Source: CAYGTK01 sp964352775
Lineage (GTDB): Bacteria; Bacteroidota; Bacteroidia; Chitinophagales; CAIOSU01
Direction: 5' to 3'
Assembly: GCA_964352775.1 (NCBI GenBank)
Contig: CAYGTK010000013.1
Location: 1-33,241 of the forward strand
Length of the DNA: 33,241 nt
A program made the position numbers and the translations under genes. Of this stretch, positions 1 through 8,927 are shown piece after piece; position 1 is the first letter of the stretch; the number at the start of each line of letters is the position of its first letter. The notes beneath the pieces are model-generated. The model was not told the DNA's origin and did no database searches. It saw only the letters and a list, made by a program, of their open reading frames with translations.

Positions 1-1
1 T

Positions 2-3000
2 CTTAATAATCAATCTGTTTCGGTAACAGGTTTCAATGGCGGCTGTTCAGCGGCGGGAGATACCACTTATACTATTGATGTTAACCCTAATCCAAATCCG
101 AACTTATTCAGTAACGATCCTGATAACATCATTTGTGAGAATGACTTAATAACCTTTACGGCAGTAGGTAGTCAGAATTATGAATTCTATGTAAACGGGA
201 ATATTGCCCGTCCATTTGGCACAGCACAATCATTCAGTACTGATACACTTTCACCAGGAATGGCATTCATTCGTGTACGTGCAGAGCAGAATGGTTGTGT
301 AGCGTTTGGTAATGATACATTGGAAGTGACCATTACTCCTGGACCTGATGTAAGTTTCACTACTTCTGATCCTGATAACTTGATCTGTTCAGAAGATACC
401 TTTACTATAACAGCTACTGGCGCCGATGAATATCGTTTCTTAATAGGGAGTATCTACCAAGGTCCTTACGCTATTGATAGCGTTTTTGAAACTACCTCTT
501 TACAAGATGGACAAACGGTAACCGTTGAAGGACGCACAAATGGTTGTGTTCAACTATCCGATTCTATATTAACCATTCAGGTAGATCCTGTTCCTTTAGT
601 CGGTCTAGTTACTGGGCAACCGGGCAATATCTACTGCGAGGGCGATACGGTTAATTTGACCGCTTCTGGGGCAGATGATTATGAGTTCTTCTTTAATGGA
701 GGGTCTATTGGTGCACCATCTATTACTAACGTATTCAGTAGCGATACCTTCACTACAGGTACCCAAGTATATGTTATCGGTACAATGGGCAATTGCGAAG
801 CGCAGTCGCCAACAATTGGTCTTACCGTTAATCCTATACCAGTTATTACTCTAACCAACTCAGAGTCTGATACTACTATTTGTCAAGGTGATCTAGTTGT
901 CTTTACAGGAAATGGTGGTAACCTCTACGAATTCTTTGTTGATGGAGTATCGCAAAGCAACCCAGCGCCTAGTAGTACATTTAGTACCACTAACTTGAAT
1001 AATGGGCAATCAGTTGGTGTAATAGGTTACGCTAACAATGGCTGTAGTGCAGAAGCGAATGAGCTGTTCACATTTACAGTAGATCAATACCCTGTAGTAA
1101 GCCTAGCGGCAACTGTAACAAATAGTATTTGTAATGGTGATACAGTCACCTTTACCGCCTCAGGTGCTGATGATTATCAGTTCTTGGTAAATGGATTTCC
1201 AGCTACTACCACTTCACTTGTTGATACCTATATAACAGACACCATAAGCAACTCTCAGCAGATCTCCGTATTGGGTATTACTGATGAGTGTGCTGCTAGT
1301 TCCAACGTATTCCCATACACGGTAAACAGTATACCTGTAGTAGGCCTTAATGCTGATGTTAGCGATAGTATTTGTGCAGGTGGCACAGTTACATTCACGG
1401 CCAATGGCTCAAACCTATACCAGTATTATTTAGATGGTGTCGCTCAAGGCGGCCCAGTACCACAAAGTACCTTCGCCAGTACTGTAATACTTGATGGAAA
1501 TGCTGTTACAGTTGAAGGAATAAACAATGGTTGTGTTGGTGTTTCAACTGATACATTTCGTTACACCGTTATTGATATTCCAATGGTGAACTTGGCTAGT
1601 TCGGCAGTAGCTACAACTTGCTTTGGGCAACCGATAACGTTCACTTCAACAGGTGCTGAAACCTATGAGTACTTTGTGAATGGAATTCCTGAAACTCCAG
1701 TAGGTGTTAATCCACTTACATTGCCTGATCTAGAAGATGGAGACGTAGTTTCAGCTATTGGAAGTAACTGGGAATGTCCTTCTCCTTCTAATATTATTAC
1801 TGCTGATATCACTAAGCTGAACTTGACTTTAACAAGCTCATCCATATTTGGTGTGCTTTGTGATGGCGATGCATTAACGTTCACTAGTACTGGGGCAGAT
1901 CAATACGAGTTTTTTGTAGATGGTGTTACTCAAGTTGGCCCATCGGCTAACAATACATTTACCACTTCCACCTTGACCGATAACCAAACGGTTAATGTAC
2001 AAGGAACTGATTTTGCATCGGGCTGTGTACAAGAAAGTATCTTCCCATTTGTGGTAAGTACGTTAGCTACACCTAGTCTGTCGCCATTATCTGATACCAT
2101 ATGCGATGGTGAGTTCGTTACGCTTACCAGTACCATTGGTACAGATGTACAATGGCTATTGAACGGCACACCAATAGCGGGAGCTACAGGGGCAACATAT
2201 AATGCTACTGAAACGGGTGACTACACTGTTCAATTACTGCAGGGCGGAAATGAGAATTTCGGTTCTACAGGTAAGAACGATGAGGGGCAATTGGGTGACT
2301 TTACCAATGTGAACAAGAGCGAAGTAGTTATCTCGAACGATCTAGAGAATTTGGTGGATGTAGAAGCGGGTGCTGACTTTACCTTAGTGTTAGATAATTT
2401 GGGTCGTATGTATGCCTGGGGAGAAAACAACTTCGGTCAGCTAGGAAATGGAAATTTCTCTCCTTCTAACGGACCTGGTCAACAGGTAGCCGCTTTAGAT
2501 ATTGTAGATATTTCAGCAGGTGACCGCCACAGTATAGCTGTAGACGGAAATGGAACGCTGTACCTATGGGGTGATAATACTAGCGGACAATTAGGAAATG
2601 GAACGAATGCTACGGCAGCTATCCCAGTTCAGGTTACTAGTATTCCGTTGATCAATGATATTGAAGCAGGTGGTTCACACTCTTTTGCAGTGAACACAAG
2701 TGGACAAGTGTTCGCTTGGGGAGCTAACGATTTTGGTCAGCTTGGTACAGGTAATACCACAGCCACTAATACACCTGTATTGGTTAATGGGGTGAATAAT
2801 GTGATACAAGTAGCTGCTGGAAGAAACCATACTGTTGCTGTAGATAATGCAGGTAATGTATGGGCATGGGGTAATAATGCAAAAGGCCAGATGGGCATAC
2901 CTAATGTACAGTTCAGCAATGTACCGGTTCAAGTTCCAGGGTTGATAGATATAGTGGCGCTTAGTGCAGGCGCAGAACATACCATTGCATTGAACGCTGA

Positions 3001-3820
3001 AGGCGAATTATATGCTTGGGGTGACAACACTTTTGGGCAGTTAGGAATAGGAACTACAGGCGGTTCTCCAGGTGAGATATTCCGTATACCGGGTGTATTC
3101 GGCATACAAGATGTTACAGCTGGTTTCTATCATAACCTTGCCATTCGTTACGATGGTAGCGTATTGACTTGGGGTTCGAATGAATTCGGCCAATTAGGCG
3201 ATAGCAGCACGGTAGATCGTACTAGCCCAGTGCTTGTGCCAGACCTTAGAGGAGCAACACAATTAGCTGCTGGTGAATCTCACAGTACGGTGATATTTGG
3301 TTTACAACAAGCTTGTCCGTCTGCTACAGCTAGTATTACCGTAGACCCTGTTGCCGATGCAACTATAGAATGGGTTCCTAGAGGTATTAAGGCCAGCGAA
3401 GGGGTTAGCTACCAATGGTTCTACAACGGTGTGCCAGTAAATGAAACGGGACAATACATTGATGAGCCACTTACGGGCGAGTATGAAGTAGTTGTTTTTG
3501 CTGCCAATGGTTGTTCTGATCGTTCGGATGTATTCAGCTTTACTGTCGGCATTGCACAGGTGGGAGAGGAGGAGTTATTTGAACTTTACCCTAACCCCAA
3601 TCAAGGTACATTTACGCTTAATGTGAAAGGCGCAGTAGCTTCAGAAGAAAGCGATGTAGAAGTATTTGATGCTCAAGGAAAACGAGTATTCCATCATCAT
3701 TACCAAGCAGGCGACCTTAATAAAAAGGCCTTCCAATTGGATATTGACAATGGACTTTACTTCGTAAGGGTAAGTACTGCGGAAAGTGTTCAGTTGAGGA
3801 AAATGGTGGTCAGCAGATAA
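2..3820 (+). CDS. Giant T9SS-secreted surface protein: Ig-like repeats plus RCC1 propeller (5' end outside window)
   Basis: The frame is open from base 2, so the gene begins before the window; the ATG at 260 is internal. The 1272 visible residues hold about eight complete Ig-like repeats of 80-85 residues, each with a Cys-x-G-D/E start, an FTASGADDYQFLVNG-like core and a late NGC. A ninth repeat is interrupted by seven RCC1 repeats (WG-N-FGQLGxG motifs, about 2249-3313), enough for a closed seven-bladed propeller. One more Ig-like repeat and a type A T9SS sorting domain (LYPNPNQGTF, ending in LRKMVVSR) follow. The protein is expected to cross the outer membrane by type IX secretion and be anchored on or released from the surface. 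Adhesion or glycan binding is inferred, not shown. Its stop codon directly touches the folD stop on the other strand. Confidence 0.9.
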   Translation, partial: LNNQSVSVTGFNGGCSAAGDTTYTIDVNPNPNPNLFSNDPDNIICENDLITFTAVGSQNYEFYVNGNIARPFGTAQSFSTDTLSPGMAFIRVRAEQNGCVAFGNDTLEVTITPGPDVSFTTSDPDNLICSEDTFTITATGADEYRFLIGSIYQGPYAIDSVFETTSLQDGQTVTVEGRTNGCVQLSDSILTIQVDPVPLVGLVTGQPGNIYCEGDTVNLTASGADDYEFFFNGGSIGAPSITNVFSSDTFTTGTQVYVIGTMGNCEAQSPTIGLTVNPIPVITLTNSESDTTICQGDLVVFTGNGGNLYEFFVDGVSQSNPAPSSTFSTTNLNNGQSVGVIGYANNGCSAEANELFTFTVDQYPVVSLAATVTNSICNGDTVTFTASGADDYQFLVNGFPATTTSLVDTYITDTISNSQQISVLGITDECAASSNVFPYTVNSIPVVGLNADVSDSICAGGTVTFTANGSNLYQYYLDGVAQGGPVPQSTFASTVILDGNAVTVEGINNGCVGVSTDTFRYTVIDIPMVNLASSAVATTCFGQPITFTSTGAETYEYFVNGIPETPVGVNPLTLPDLEDGDVVSAIGSNWECPSPSNIITADITKLNLTLTSSSIFGVLCDGDALTFTSTGADQYEFFVDGVTQVGPSANNTFTTSTLTDNQTVNVQGTDFASGCVQESIFPFVVSTLATPSLSPLSDTICDGEFVTLTSTIGTDVQWLLNGTPIAGATGATYNATETGDYTVQLLQGGNENFGSTGKNDEGQLGDFTNVNKSEVVISNDLENLVDVEAGADFTLVLDNLGRMYAWGENNFGQLGNGNFSPSNGPGQQVAALDIVDISAGDRHSIAVDGNGTLYLWGDNTSGQLGNGTNATAAIPVQVTSIPLINDIEAGGSHSFAVNTSGQVFAWGANDFGQLGTGNTTATNTPVLVNGVNNVIQVAAGRNHTVAVDNAGNVWAWGNNAKGQMGIPNVQFSNVPVQVPGLIDIVALSAGAEHTIALNAEGELYAWGDNTFGQLGIGTTGGSPGEIFRIPGVFGIQDVTAGFYHNLAIRYDGSVLTWGSNEFGQLGDSSTVDRTSPVLVPDLRGATQLAAGESHSTVIFGLQQACPSATASITVDPVADATIEWVPRGIKASEGVSYQWFYNGVPVNETGQYIDEPLTGEYEVVVFAANGCSDRSDVFSFTVGIAQVGEEELFELYPNPNQGTFTLNVKGAVASEESDVEVFDAQGKRVFHHHYQAGDLNKKAFQLDIDNGLYFVRVSTAESVQLRKMVVSR

Positions 3821-4702
3821 TTAACTGTAGATCTCTTTCTTACCGGCTTTAAGGGTGTTTAATAGTAGAGATACTACTGTCATTGGTCCAACACCACCTG
3901 GCACGGGTGTAATGTAACTACACTTTGGGGAAACCCCTGCAAAGTCCACGTCACCGCTCAATCGCCAGCCTCGTTTACGCGAAGCATCATCTACACGGGT
4001 AGTGCCTACATCAAGTACTACGGCACCTTCTTTCACCATATCGGCAGTAACAAAGCCGGGTCGGCCTAGTGCTACTATGAGTATATCAGCGGCACGTGTT
4101 TCGTCTGCTAAGTTCTGTGTGCGGCTATGGCATAAAGTAACTGTGCAATTACCGGGACTAGTATTACGAGCCATCAAAATACTCATGGGCGAACCTACAA
4201 TATTGCTACGGCCTAACACCACGCATTTTTTGCCGCTGGTTTCGATGCTGTATCGTTCTAGCAGTTCCAAAATACCCGATGGAGTAGCAGGTAGGTAACA
4301 CGGAAGGTTCTGAGCCATACGACCTACGTTTATTGGCTGGAAACCATCTACATCCTTGCGATAATCTATCGCTAGGTTAATGGTATCAGAATTGATGTGC
4401 TTCGGTAATGGTAACTGAACGATGAAGCCATCAACATCAGCATCGTTGTTCAGCTCGGCTACCTTTTCTAGTAGTTCGGCTTCCGTAATAGTATCAGGCA
4501 TGCGCACGAGGGTAGACTTGAAGCCGACGTATTCGCACGAGCTTACTTTGTGGCCCACATAGGTTTCGCTTCCACCATCATTACCAACTAATATGGCAGC
4601 TAGGTGAGGTCGCTTTCCGCCTGCGGCAATTATCTTGCTTACTTCTTCTTTTATCTCGTCTTTAATGGAATTGGCTGTGCCCTTACCGTCTATTAGCTGC
4701 AT
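3821..4702 (-). CDS. folD: Bifunctional methylenetetrahydrofolate dehydrogenase/methenyltetrahydrofolate cyclohydrolase FolD
   Basis: FolD interconverts 5,10-methylene-THF, 5,10-methenyl-THF and 10-formyl-THF in the cytosol, supplying one-carbon units for purines and formyl-methionine. The 293-residue length is normal for the family. Visible hallmarks are SETYVGHK, which carries the catalytic Lys (residue 52), DGFIVQLPLPKHI, the KDVDGFQPINVGRM segment, the nucleotide-binding VVLGRSNIVGSP and the C-terminal PGGVGPMT signature. The ATG start follows an A/T-rich leader. The gene is convergent with the giant surface protein with no intergenic base. It shares its strand with blh upstream, but a palindrome lies between them and the functions are unrelated. 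Confidence 0.97.
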   Translation of the reverse strand: MQLIDGKGTANSIKDEIKEEVSKIIAAGGKRPHLAAILVGNDGGSETYVGHKVSSCEYVGFKSTLVRMPDTITEAELLEKVAELNNDADVDGFIVQLPLPKHINSDTINLAIDYRKDVDGFQPINVGRMAQNLPCYLPATPSGILELLERYSIETSGKKCVVLGRSNIVGSPMSILMARNTSPGNCTVTLCHSRTQNLADETRAADILIVALGRPGFVTADMVKEGAVVLDVGTTRVDDASRKRGWRLSGDVDFAGVSPKCSYITPVPGGVGPMTVVSLLLNTLKAGKKEIYS

Positions 4703-4763
4703 AATGTATAGGTGTAATTAAGCTGCAAATAACGCTCATTCGTTATTGACATAAAAGAAGAAC

Positions 4764-4783
4764 TAAACCACGATCGTGGATTA
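4764..4783. promoter_or_regulatory. Palindrome between blh and folD (weak terminator or operator)
   Basis: CCACGATCGTGG at 4768-4779 is a perfect 12-base palindrome, extended by three more pairs (4764-4766 with 4781-4783) after one mismatch. Read on the minus strand it lies just after the blh stop and is followed by a T-rich stretch, so it could end blh transcription; the T-run is interrupted, which makes it a weak terminator. It could instead be a regulator site upstream of folD. Confidence 0.4.
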
Positions 4784-4804
4784 CCTCTTTTCTAGTACAG
4801 CTAG

Positions 4805-5752
4805 TCATTTAGAGGGTAAAGGCTTATTCATGTTGGCATACATCCTATCCATAATCAATGAATGAGGTAAAGCCAACGAAGCTATAAAGATGATGACATA
4901 CAAATGCAAAGGGCCATTCAACTCAAATCCATACCATATAGCAGTGAAAGCGGCCAATCCTAAATAGCTAATAATGGATAATGGCAAAAGGGAGGTGATA
5001 AAGCTTTTAACAGAATGTATTGCCCCTTCCGAATACAGACCTTGATACTCGTGGTGCAATACTTTTAAGGAGTGCCATAAACCAAAGAATACACTAAAGG
5101 AGATGAGGAAGGGGACTTGTGTGAAAAGTAATATCAATAGAATCAGACTACCAACGGATTGAGCCAGCCACTTTTGCGATAGGTCATCAGCTTGAAAATG
5201 CCGGAGCAGCATTACTGCTGTTACAAAGCCACTTGCAAAAATGAATTTACCTAGTGTATTTCGTGAAGTAGCTAGTTGCTCTAGTGTATATAGTGGAATT
5301 ACTGTGTTTTCCATCAGTAGAGTAACTGTTTCGTTCCAATTTCCAAACAACAATCCTAACACCATAGTACTACCCCAAATCATGTAGGTAAAAGATCGGT
5401 GAATAGTGCTATCCGCAGGTAAATATTCTTGTAATTCAGCCTGCCCGAAATGGTAAGCGGAAAAAAGTAATAGAATGATAAAACTTAGTAAAGGTGCCCA
5501 AATCCATAATAAGGCATAGGTTACGGCTATAAAAACATAGGCTGTAATAAATTTTGGAAGGCTAATTTCTTCTTGTTTCCATAAAATGTATTTACTCACT
5601 AAGTGATCAACAGCACCATGTGATATACCCAATACTACCGATAATGTTATAAATAGTAGATACTGGAGCTCAATAGGATAGAGATATCCCAATAGTGATG
5701 GAATTAAAACAAGTAGACTTACTCCCCAAGTGATAATGTTTATGCTGCGCAA
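4805..5752 (-). CDS. blh: Brp/Blh family beta-carotene 15,15'-dioxygenase (retinal synthesis)
   Basis: Blh cleaves beta-carotene with O2 to two molecules of all-trans retinal, the rhodopsin chromophore. The 315-residue protein is almost entirely hydrophobic with many membrane segments. It keeps the family's metal-binding histidine patches: GISHGAVDHL (His45, His50), SAYHFGQAEL, FGLWHSLKVLHHEY and LALPHSL. It is divergent from the rhodopsin gene, the usual genomic partner. The start appears to be TTG at 5752: a stop (TAA) lies six codons upstream in frame, and no ATG precedes the first membrane segment. A start at a nearby ATA or ATT codon cannot be excluded. Confidence 0.93.
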   Translation of the reverse strand: MRSINIITWGVSLLVLIPSLLGYLYPIELQYLLFITLSVVLGISHGAVDHLVSKYILWKQEEISLPKFITAYVFIAVTYALLWIWAPLLSFIILLLFSAYHFGQAELQEYLPADSTIHRSFTYMIWGSTMVLGLLFGNWNETVTLLMENTVIPLYTLEQLATSRNTLGKFIFASGFVTAVMLLRHFQADDLSQKWLAQSVGSLILLILLFTQVPFLISFSVFFGLWHSLKVLHHEYQGLYSEGAIHSVKSFITSLLPLSIISYLGLAAFTAIWYGFELNGPLHLYVIIFIASLALPHSLIMDRMYANMNKPLPSK

Positions 5753-6123
5753 TTTTTCTGGTGTGGGTTAGTATGAAACAACTAAAAAGCACCCTAAAAG
5801 TTGCGGAACAAATTATTGGAGAAGAAAATCATTTTTTTACTTGTGTTAAAAAAAAGGAAAAGTCAGGGCGCTATTAAATTTGTATGTCAAAATAAATAAG
5901 ATATTTAAAAACGCATACGATAGCAATAGCCGTAGATACAGGGCTGTGAAACCTTAGAAGTGTCTTAAACTGATAAGCATTGAGGAATGTTCATACATAT
6001 AAACAGATGTTCTATTTATGTATTTGTTTATCAGCAAGTTGTGATTTTTTTTAAGTCAAAAATCTAAACTAAAAAGAACTCGTCACGTTTTGTATGCATC
6101 ATAATAACCTAAACTTTTTAACT
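5753..6123. other. Divergent blh-rhodopsin intergenic and leader region
   Basis: This 371-base AT-rich stretch holds no convincing gene. It must contain the promoters of both divergent light genes. TAAATTTG at 5875-5882 matches the Bacteroidota -7 box for the plus strand, but no TTG lies at the usual distance upstream, so it is only a candidate. A long imperfect hairpin occupies 5970-6034 and is listed separately. No recognised riboswitch class was found. Confidence 0.6.
5970..6034 (+). promoter_or_regulatory. Two-part hairpin in the rhodopsin leader
   Basis: CTGATAAGCA (5970-5979) pairs with TGTTTATCAG (6025-6034) over ten pairs, one of them G-U. Inside it ATACATA (5993-5999) pairs with TATGTAT (6017-6023). 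The two stems are coaxial, with a 13-base bulge on one side. If transcription starts upstream this would fold in the untranslated leader about 90 bases before the start codon. The AT-rich content makes chance pairing possible. Confidence 0.35.
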
Positions 6124-6897
6124 ATGGAAACTGATATAGCACAAAACGCTGTAGATATCTACAGTAATCCTTCGTCGCTAGAAGCGATTGTAGGGTTCAC
6201 TTTTTTTATTGGCTCAATGGCCATGATGGCGGCAACAGCATTTTTCTGGCTAGAAATGCGTCAGATCACTCCCAAATGGAGAACCTCTCTCTTAGTATCG
6301 GGATTAATAACCTTTATTGCAGCAGTACACTATTTTTACATGAGAGATTTCTACATCTCCACGGGAGAGTCGCCCACCTTTTTTAGGTACGTCGACTGGT
6401 TACTCACCGTACCGTTAATGTGTGTGGAATTCTATTTGATAACTAGGAAATCAGGAGCCACCCAGAGTACGCTATGGAAATTAGTAGTCGCATCGGTTGC
6501 TATGCTCGTATTGGGATATATTGGCGAAGCTATTTATCCAGACGAAACACAATCGTGGGTATGGGGAGCATTATCAGGTGTAGCTTATTTCTACATATTC
6601 TATCTAGTATGGTTTGGTGAAGTAGCGCAGTATGCGAAAAATGCTGGCGGTAATTTACTAAAAGCTAACAAAGCATTAGCATGGTTTGTGTTTGCTGGTT
6701 GGGCAATTTACCCATTGGGATACATTTTAGGAACTAAAGGTGGATTTTTTGGAATTGACTTTGGTATGAATGCAGCGTTTATGGATGTAGTTTACAACAT
6801 AGGTGATGCTGTAAACAAAATTGGATTTGGTCTAGTAATATATGCGCTGGCCAAAAACGAAACAGAGGCAGAAGGATATTTAGAAGCAAAGAACTAA
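6124..6897 (+). CDS. Proteorhodopsin, DTE-type light-driven proton pump with fenestration glycine
   Basis: A seven-helix retinal protein that exports protons in light. Numbering from the earlier ATG at 6094: helix C has RYVDWLLTVPLMCVE, giving Asp101 (proton acceptor), Thr105 and Glu112 (donor), the DTE pattern of H+ pumps. His79 (AVHYFYMRD) matches the acceptor's partner histidine, and Lys242 (GDAVNKIGFG) binds retinal. The tuning position is Met109, as in green-absorbing flavobacterial proteins. Gly158 in SWVWGALSG aligns without gaps to bacteriorhodopsin Trp138, the place of xanthorhodopsin Gly156, so the carotenoid site looks open. The start at 6124 is preferred: METDIAQNAV leaves a normal N-terminus and the bases before it look like an A/T-rich leader; 6094 would add ten residues. 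Blh is divergent, and a strong terminator follows. Confidence 0.96.
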   Translation: METDIAQNAVDIYSNPSSLEAIVGFTFFIGSMAMMAATAFFWLEMRQITPKWRTSLLVSGLITFIAAVHYFYMRDFYISTGESPTFFRYVDWLLTVPLMCVEFYLITRKSGATQSTLWKLVVASVAMLVLGYIGEAIYPDETQSWVWGALSGVAYFYIFYLVWFGEVAQYAKNAGGNLLKANKALAWFVFAGWAIYPLGYILGTKGGFFGIDFGMNAAFMDVVYNIGDAVNKIGFGLVIYALAKNETEAEGYLEAKN

Positions 6898-6927
6898 GCT
6901 TTTAACTCTAAAACCTCGAGATAATGT

Positions 6928-6957
6928 AAAAGCCCCTCATCAGAGGGGCTTTTTTTG
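6928..6957 (+). terminator. Rho-independent terminator after the rhodopsin gene
   Basis: AGCCCCTC (6931-6938) and GAGGGGCT (6943-6950) form an eight-pair GC-rich stem with loop ATCA, extended by three A-T pairs and followed by seven T. It ends the rhodopsin transcript about 30 bases after the stop codon and also separates it from the convergent lepA, for which the T-run on the opposite strand is much shorter. Confidence 0.93.
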
Positions 6958-7007
6958 TGGTGCTTAATACCTCTTAGAAGTATATGGAAAGCGTTTAGAG
7001 CTTCATT

Positions 7008-8798
7008 TTAATCGCCCAGTTTCAATACGGCCAAGAAAGCAGTTTGTGGTACTTCTACTGAACCGATCTGGCGCATCTTTTTCTTACCCTTCTTCTGCTT
7101 TTCTAATAGCTTCCGTTTACGAGTAATATCACCACCATAACATTTGGCTGTAACGTCTTTACGCAAAGCGCTAATGGTTTCACGGGCAATTACTTTGGCA
7201 CCAATACTGGCCTGAATGGCTATCATAAATTGCTGACGAGGTAATAGGTCTTTCAGCTTAACACATATCTTTCTTCCGAAATCATATGCTCTGTCTTTAT
7301 GTATCAAGGTTGAAAGTGCATCTACTGATTCTCCGTTCAGTTTAAGATCTAGTCGTACCAATTCTCCTCGGCGGTAGCCTATCGGATGGTAATCGAAAGA
7401 AGCGTAACCACGAGAAATGGATTTCAACTTATCGTAGAAGTCGAAAACTATCTCCGCCAAAGGCATATCAAAGGTCAACTCTACTCTGGTAGGGGTCAAG
7501 TATACTTGGTTGGTTAGTATACCGCGCTTCTCAATACAAAGCGTCATTATATTACCCACATAATCGGGCTTGCTTATCAGTTGCGCCTTTATGTAAGGTT
7601 CTTCTACATAATTCAGCAAAGATGGCTCAGGAAGATCGGAAGGGTTATTAACGATGAGCTTTTCATTGCGGTTATCATAAGCAAAGTACGACACGTTGGG
7701 TACGGTATTCAATACCGTCATGTCAAACTCCCGTTCCAGTCGTTCCGTTACTATCTCTAAGTGAAGCATACCCAAGAAACCACAGCGAAAACCAAATCCC
7801 AATGCCGCAGAAGTTTCCGGCTCAAAGACTAAGGAAGCATCGTTTAATTGTAGTTTCTCCAGTGATTCGCGTAGCTCTTCATAATCCTCACTATCAATAG
7901 GGTAAATACCTGAAAATACCATCGGCTTTACTTCCTCAAATCCTGGGATAGCTTCAGCACATTGGTTGTCTTTCAAGGTAATGGTATCACCTACTTTTAT
8001 CTCGCTGGCTTGTTTTACTCCAGTTATCACGTAACCTACATCACCTGCTCTTACTACTTTTTTTGGTAGCATATCAAGCTTCAGTGTGCCAATTTCATCT
8101 GCTTGGTACTCATTACCAGCATTTACGAATCTTATCTGATCATTCTTACGCAGCGTACCGTTCATAATACGATAGTAGGCAATTACTCCTCGGTAAGAGT
8201 TGAACATAGAATCGAATATCAAAGCTTGTAATGGAGCTTCGGGGTCACCTGATGGTGCTGGAACACGCTCAATAATGGCGCGCATAATTTCAGGCACACC
8301 TACTCCAGTCTTTCCACTGGCTTCTAATATACTATCTGGTTCACAGCCAATAAGATCCACTATCTGATCTTTCACCTCTTCTATCATCGCCCCATCCATA
8401 TCTATCTTATTGATAACGGGAATTATCTCCAGATCTTGCTCAATAGCTAAGTATAGGTTTGAAATGGTTTGCGCTTGAATACCTTGCGTAGCATCTACTA
8501 AAAGTAATGCGCCTTCGCAAGCTGCTATGGAGCGCGACACCTCATACGAGAAATCAACGTGCCCAGGAGTGTCTATCAAATTACAGATATAGTCTTGCCC
8601 ATCTTGCACGTAATCCATTTGGATAGCGTGACTTTTAATGGTGATACCTCTCTCACGTTCCAAGTCCATGCTATCTAGCACTTGGGCTTGCTTCTCCCGT
8701 TCGGTGATAGTGTGAGTATAGTCTAACAGGCGATCGGCCAAGGTGCTTTTACCGTGGTCAATGTGCGCGATGATACAAAAATTGCGGATATACTTCAT
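7008..8798 (-). CDS. lepA: Elongation factor 4 (back-translocating GTPase LepA)
   Basis: EF4 binds the ribosome and remobilises stalled or mistranslocated complexes using GTP. The 596-residue protein is full length. G-domain motifs are clear: AHIDHGKS (residues 11-18), the switch II DTPGHVDF and NKIDM. The EF-G-like domains II, III and V follow, then the LepA-specific C-terminal domain with the basic RKRKLLEKQKKGKKKMRQIG and the ending AFLAVLKLGD. The ATG start at 8798 lies seven bases after a TATCTTTG box, so the mRNA may be almost leaderless. The gene stands alone, divergent from the OmpA-like gene. Confidence 0.98.
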   Translation of the reverse strand: MKYIRNFCIIAHIDHGKSTLADRLLDYTHTITEREKQAQVLDSMDLERERGITIKSHAIQMDYVQDGQDYICNLIDTPGHVDFSYEVSRSIAACEGALLLVDATQGIQAQTISNLYLAIEQDLEIIPVINKIDMDGAMIEEVKDQIVDLIGCEPDSILEASGKTGVGVPEIMRAIIERVPAPSGDPEAPLQALIFDSMFNSYRGVIAYYRIMNGTLRKNDQIRFVNAGNEYQADEIGTLKLDMLPKKVVRAGDVGYVITGVKQASEIKVGDTITLKDNQCAEAIPGFEEVKPMVFSGIYPIDSEDYEELRESLEKLQLNDASLVFEPETSAALGFGFRCGFLGMLHLEIVTERLEREFDMTVLNTVPNVSYFAYDNRNEKLIVNNPSDLPEPSLLNYVEEPYIKAQLISKPDYVGNIMTLCIEKRGILTNQVYLTPTRVELTFDMPLAEIVFDFYDKLKSISRGYASFDYHPIGYRRGELVRLDLKLNGESVDALSTLIHKDRAYDFGRKICVKLKDLLPRQQFMIAIQASIGAKVIARETISALRKDVTAKCYGGDITRKRKLLEKQKKGKKKMRQIGSVEVPQTAFLAVLKLGD

Positions 8799-8804
8799 GT
8801 GCTA

Positions 8805-8812
8805 CAAAGATA
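8805..8812 (-). promoter_or_regulatory. Candidate -7 box of lepA
   Basis: On the minus strand this reads TATCTTTG, matching the Bacteroidota -7 consensus TAnnTTTG. It ends seven bases before the lepA ATG, implying a leader of only a few bases. No TTG is visible at the -33 distance, so the assignment rests on the -7 box alone. Confidence 0.45.
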
Positions 8813-8927
8813 GTGAACATATACAGGCTAAACACTTCTATAACAGTTTTATGCACCTAGTGTTAACAGCTTTCTCTTTTTTAGCCACGCAGCCTTTTGC
8901 TATATTTAAGTAAAACCAATAGACCTT

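Noticed and set aside
2675..2980. Minus-strand open frame of 101 codons inside the RCC1 region
   Set aside because: It is the antisense shadow of the RCC1 repeats, rich in Cys, Ile, Tyr and His with no domain, and lies wholly within a clear gene.
4002..4298. Plus-strand open frame across folD
   Set aside because: Complement of conserved FolD codons; low-complexity Ser/Thr/Arg sequence with no start signal.
5875..5882. TAAATTTG as the rhodopsin promoter
   Set aside because: The -7 match is good but no TTG lies 17-23 bases upstream, so it is mentioned only as a candidate.
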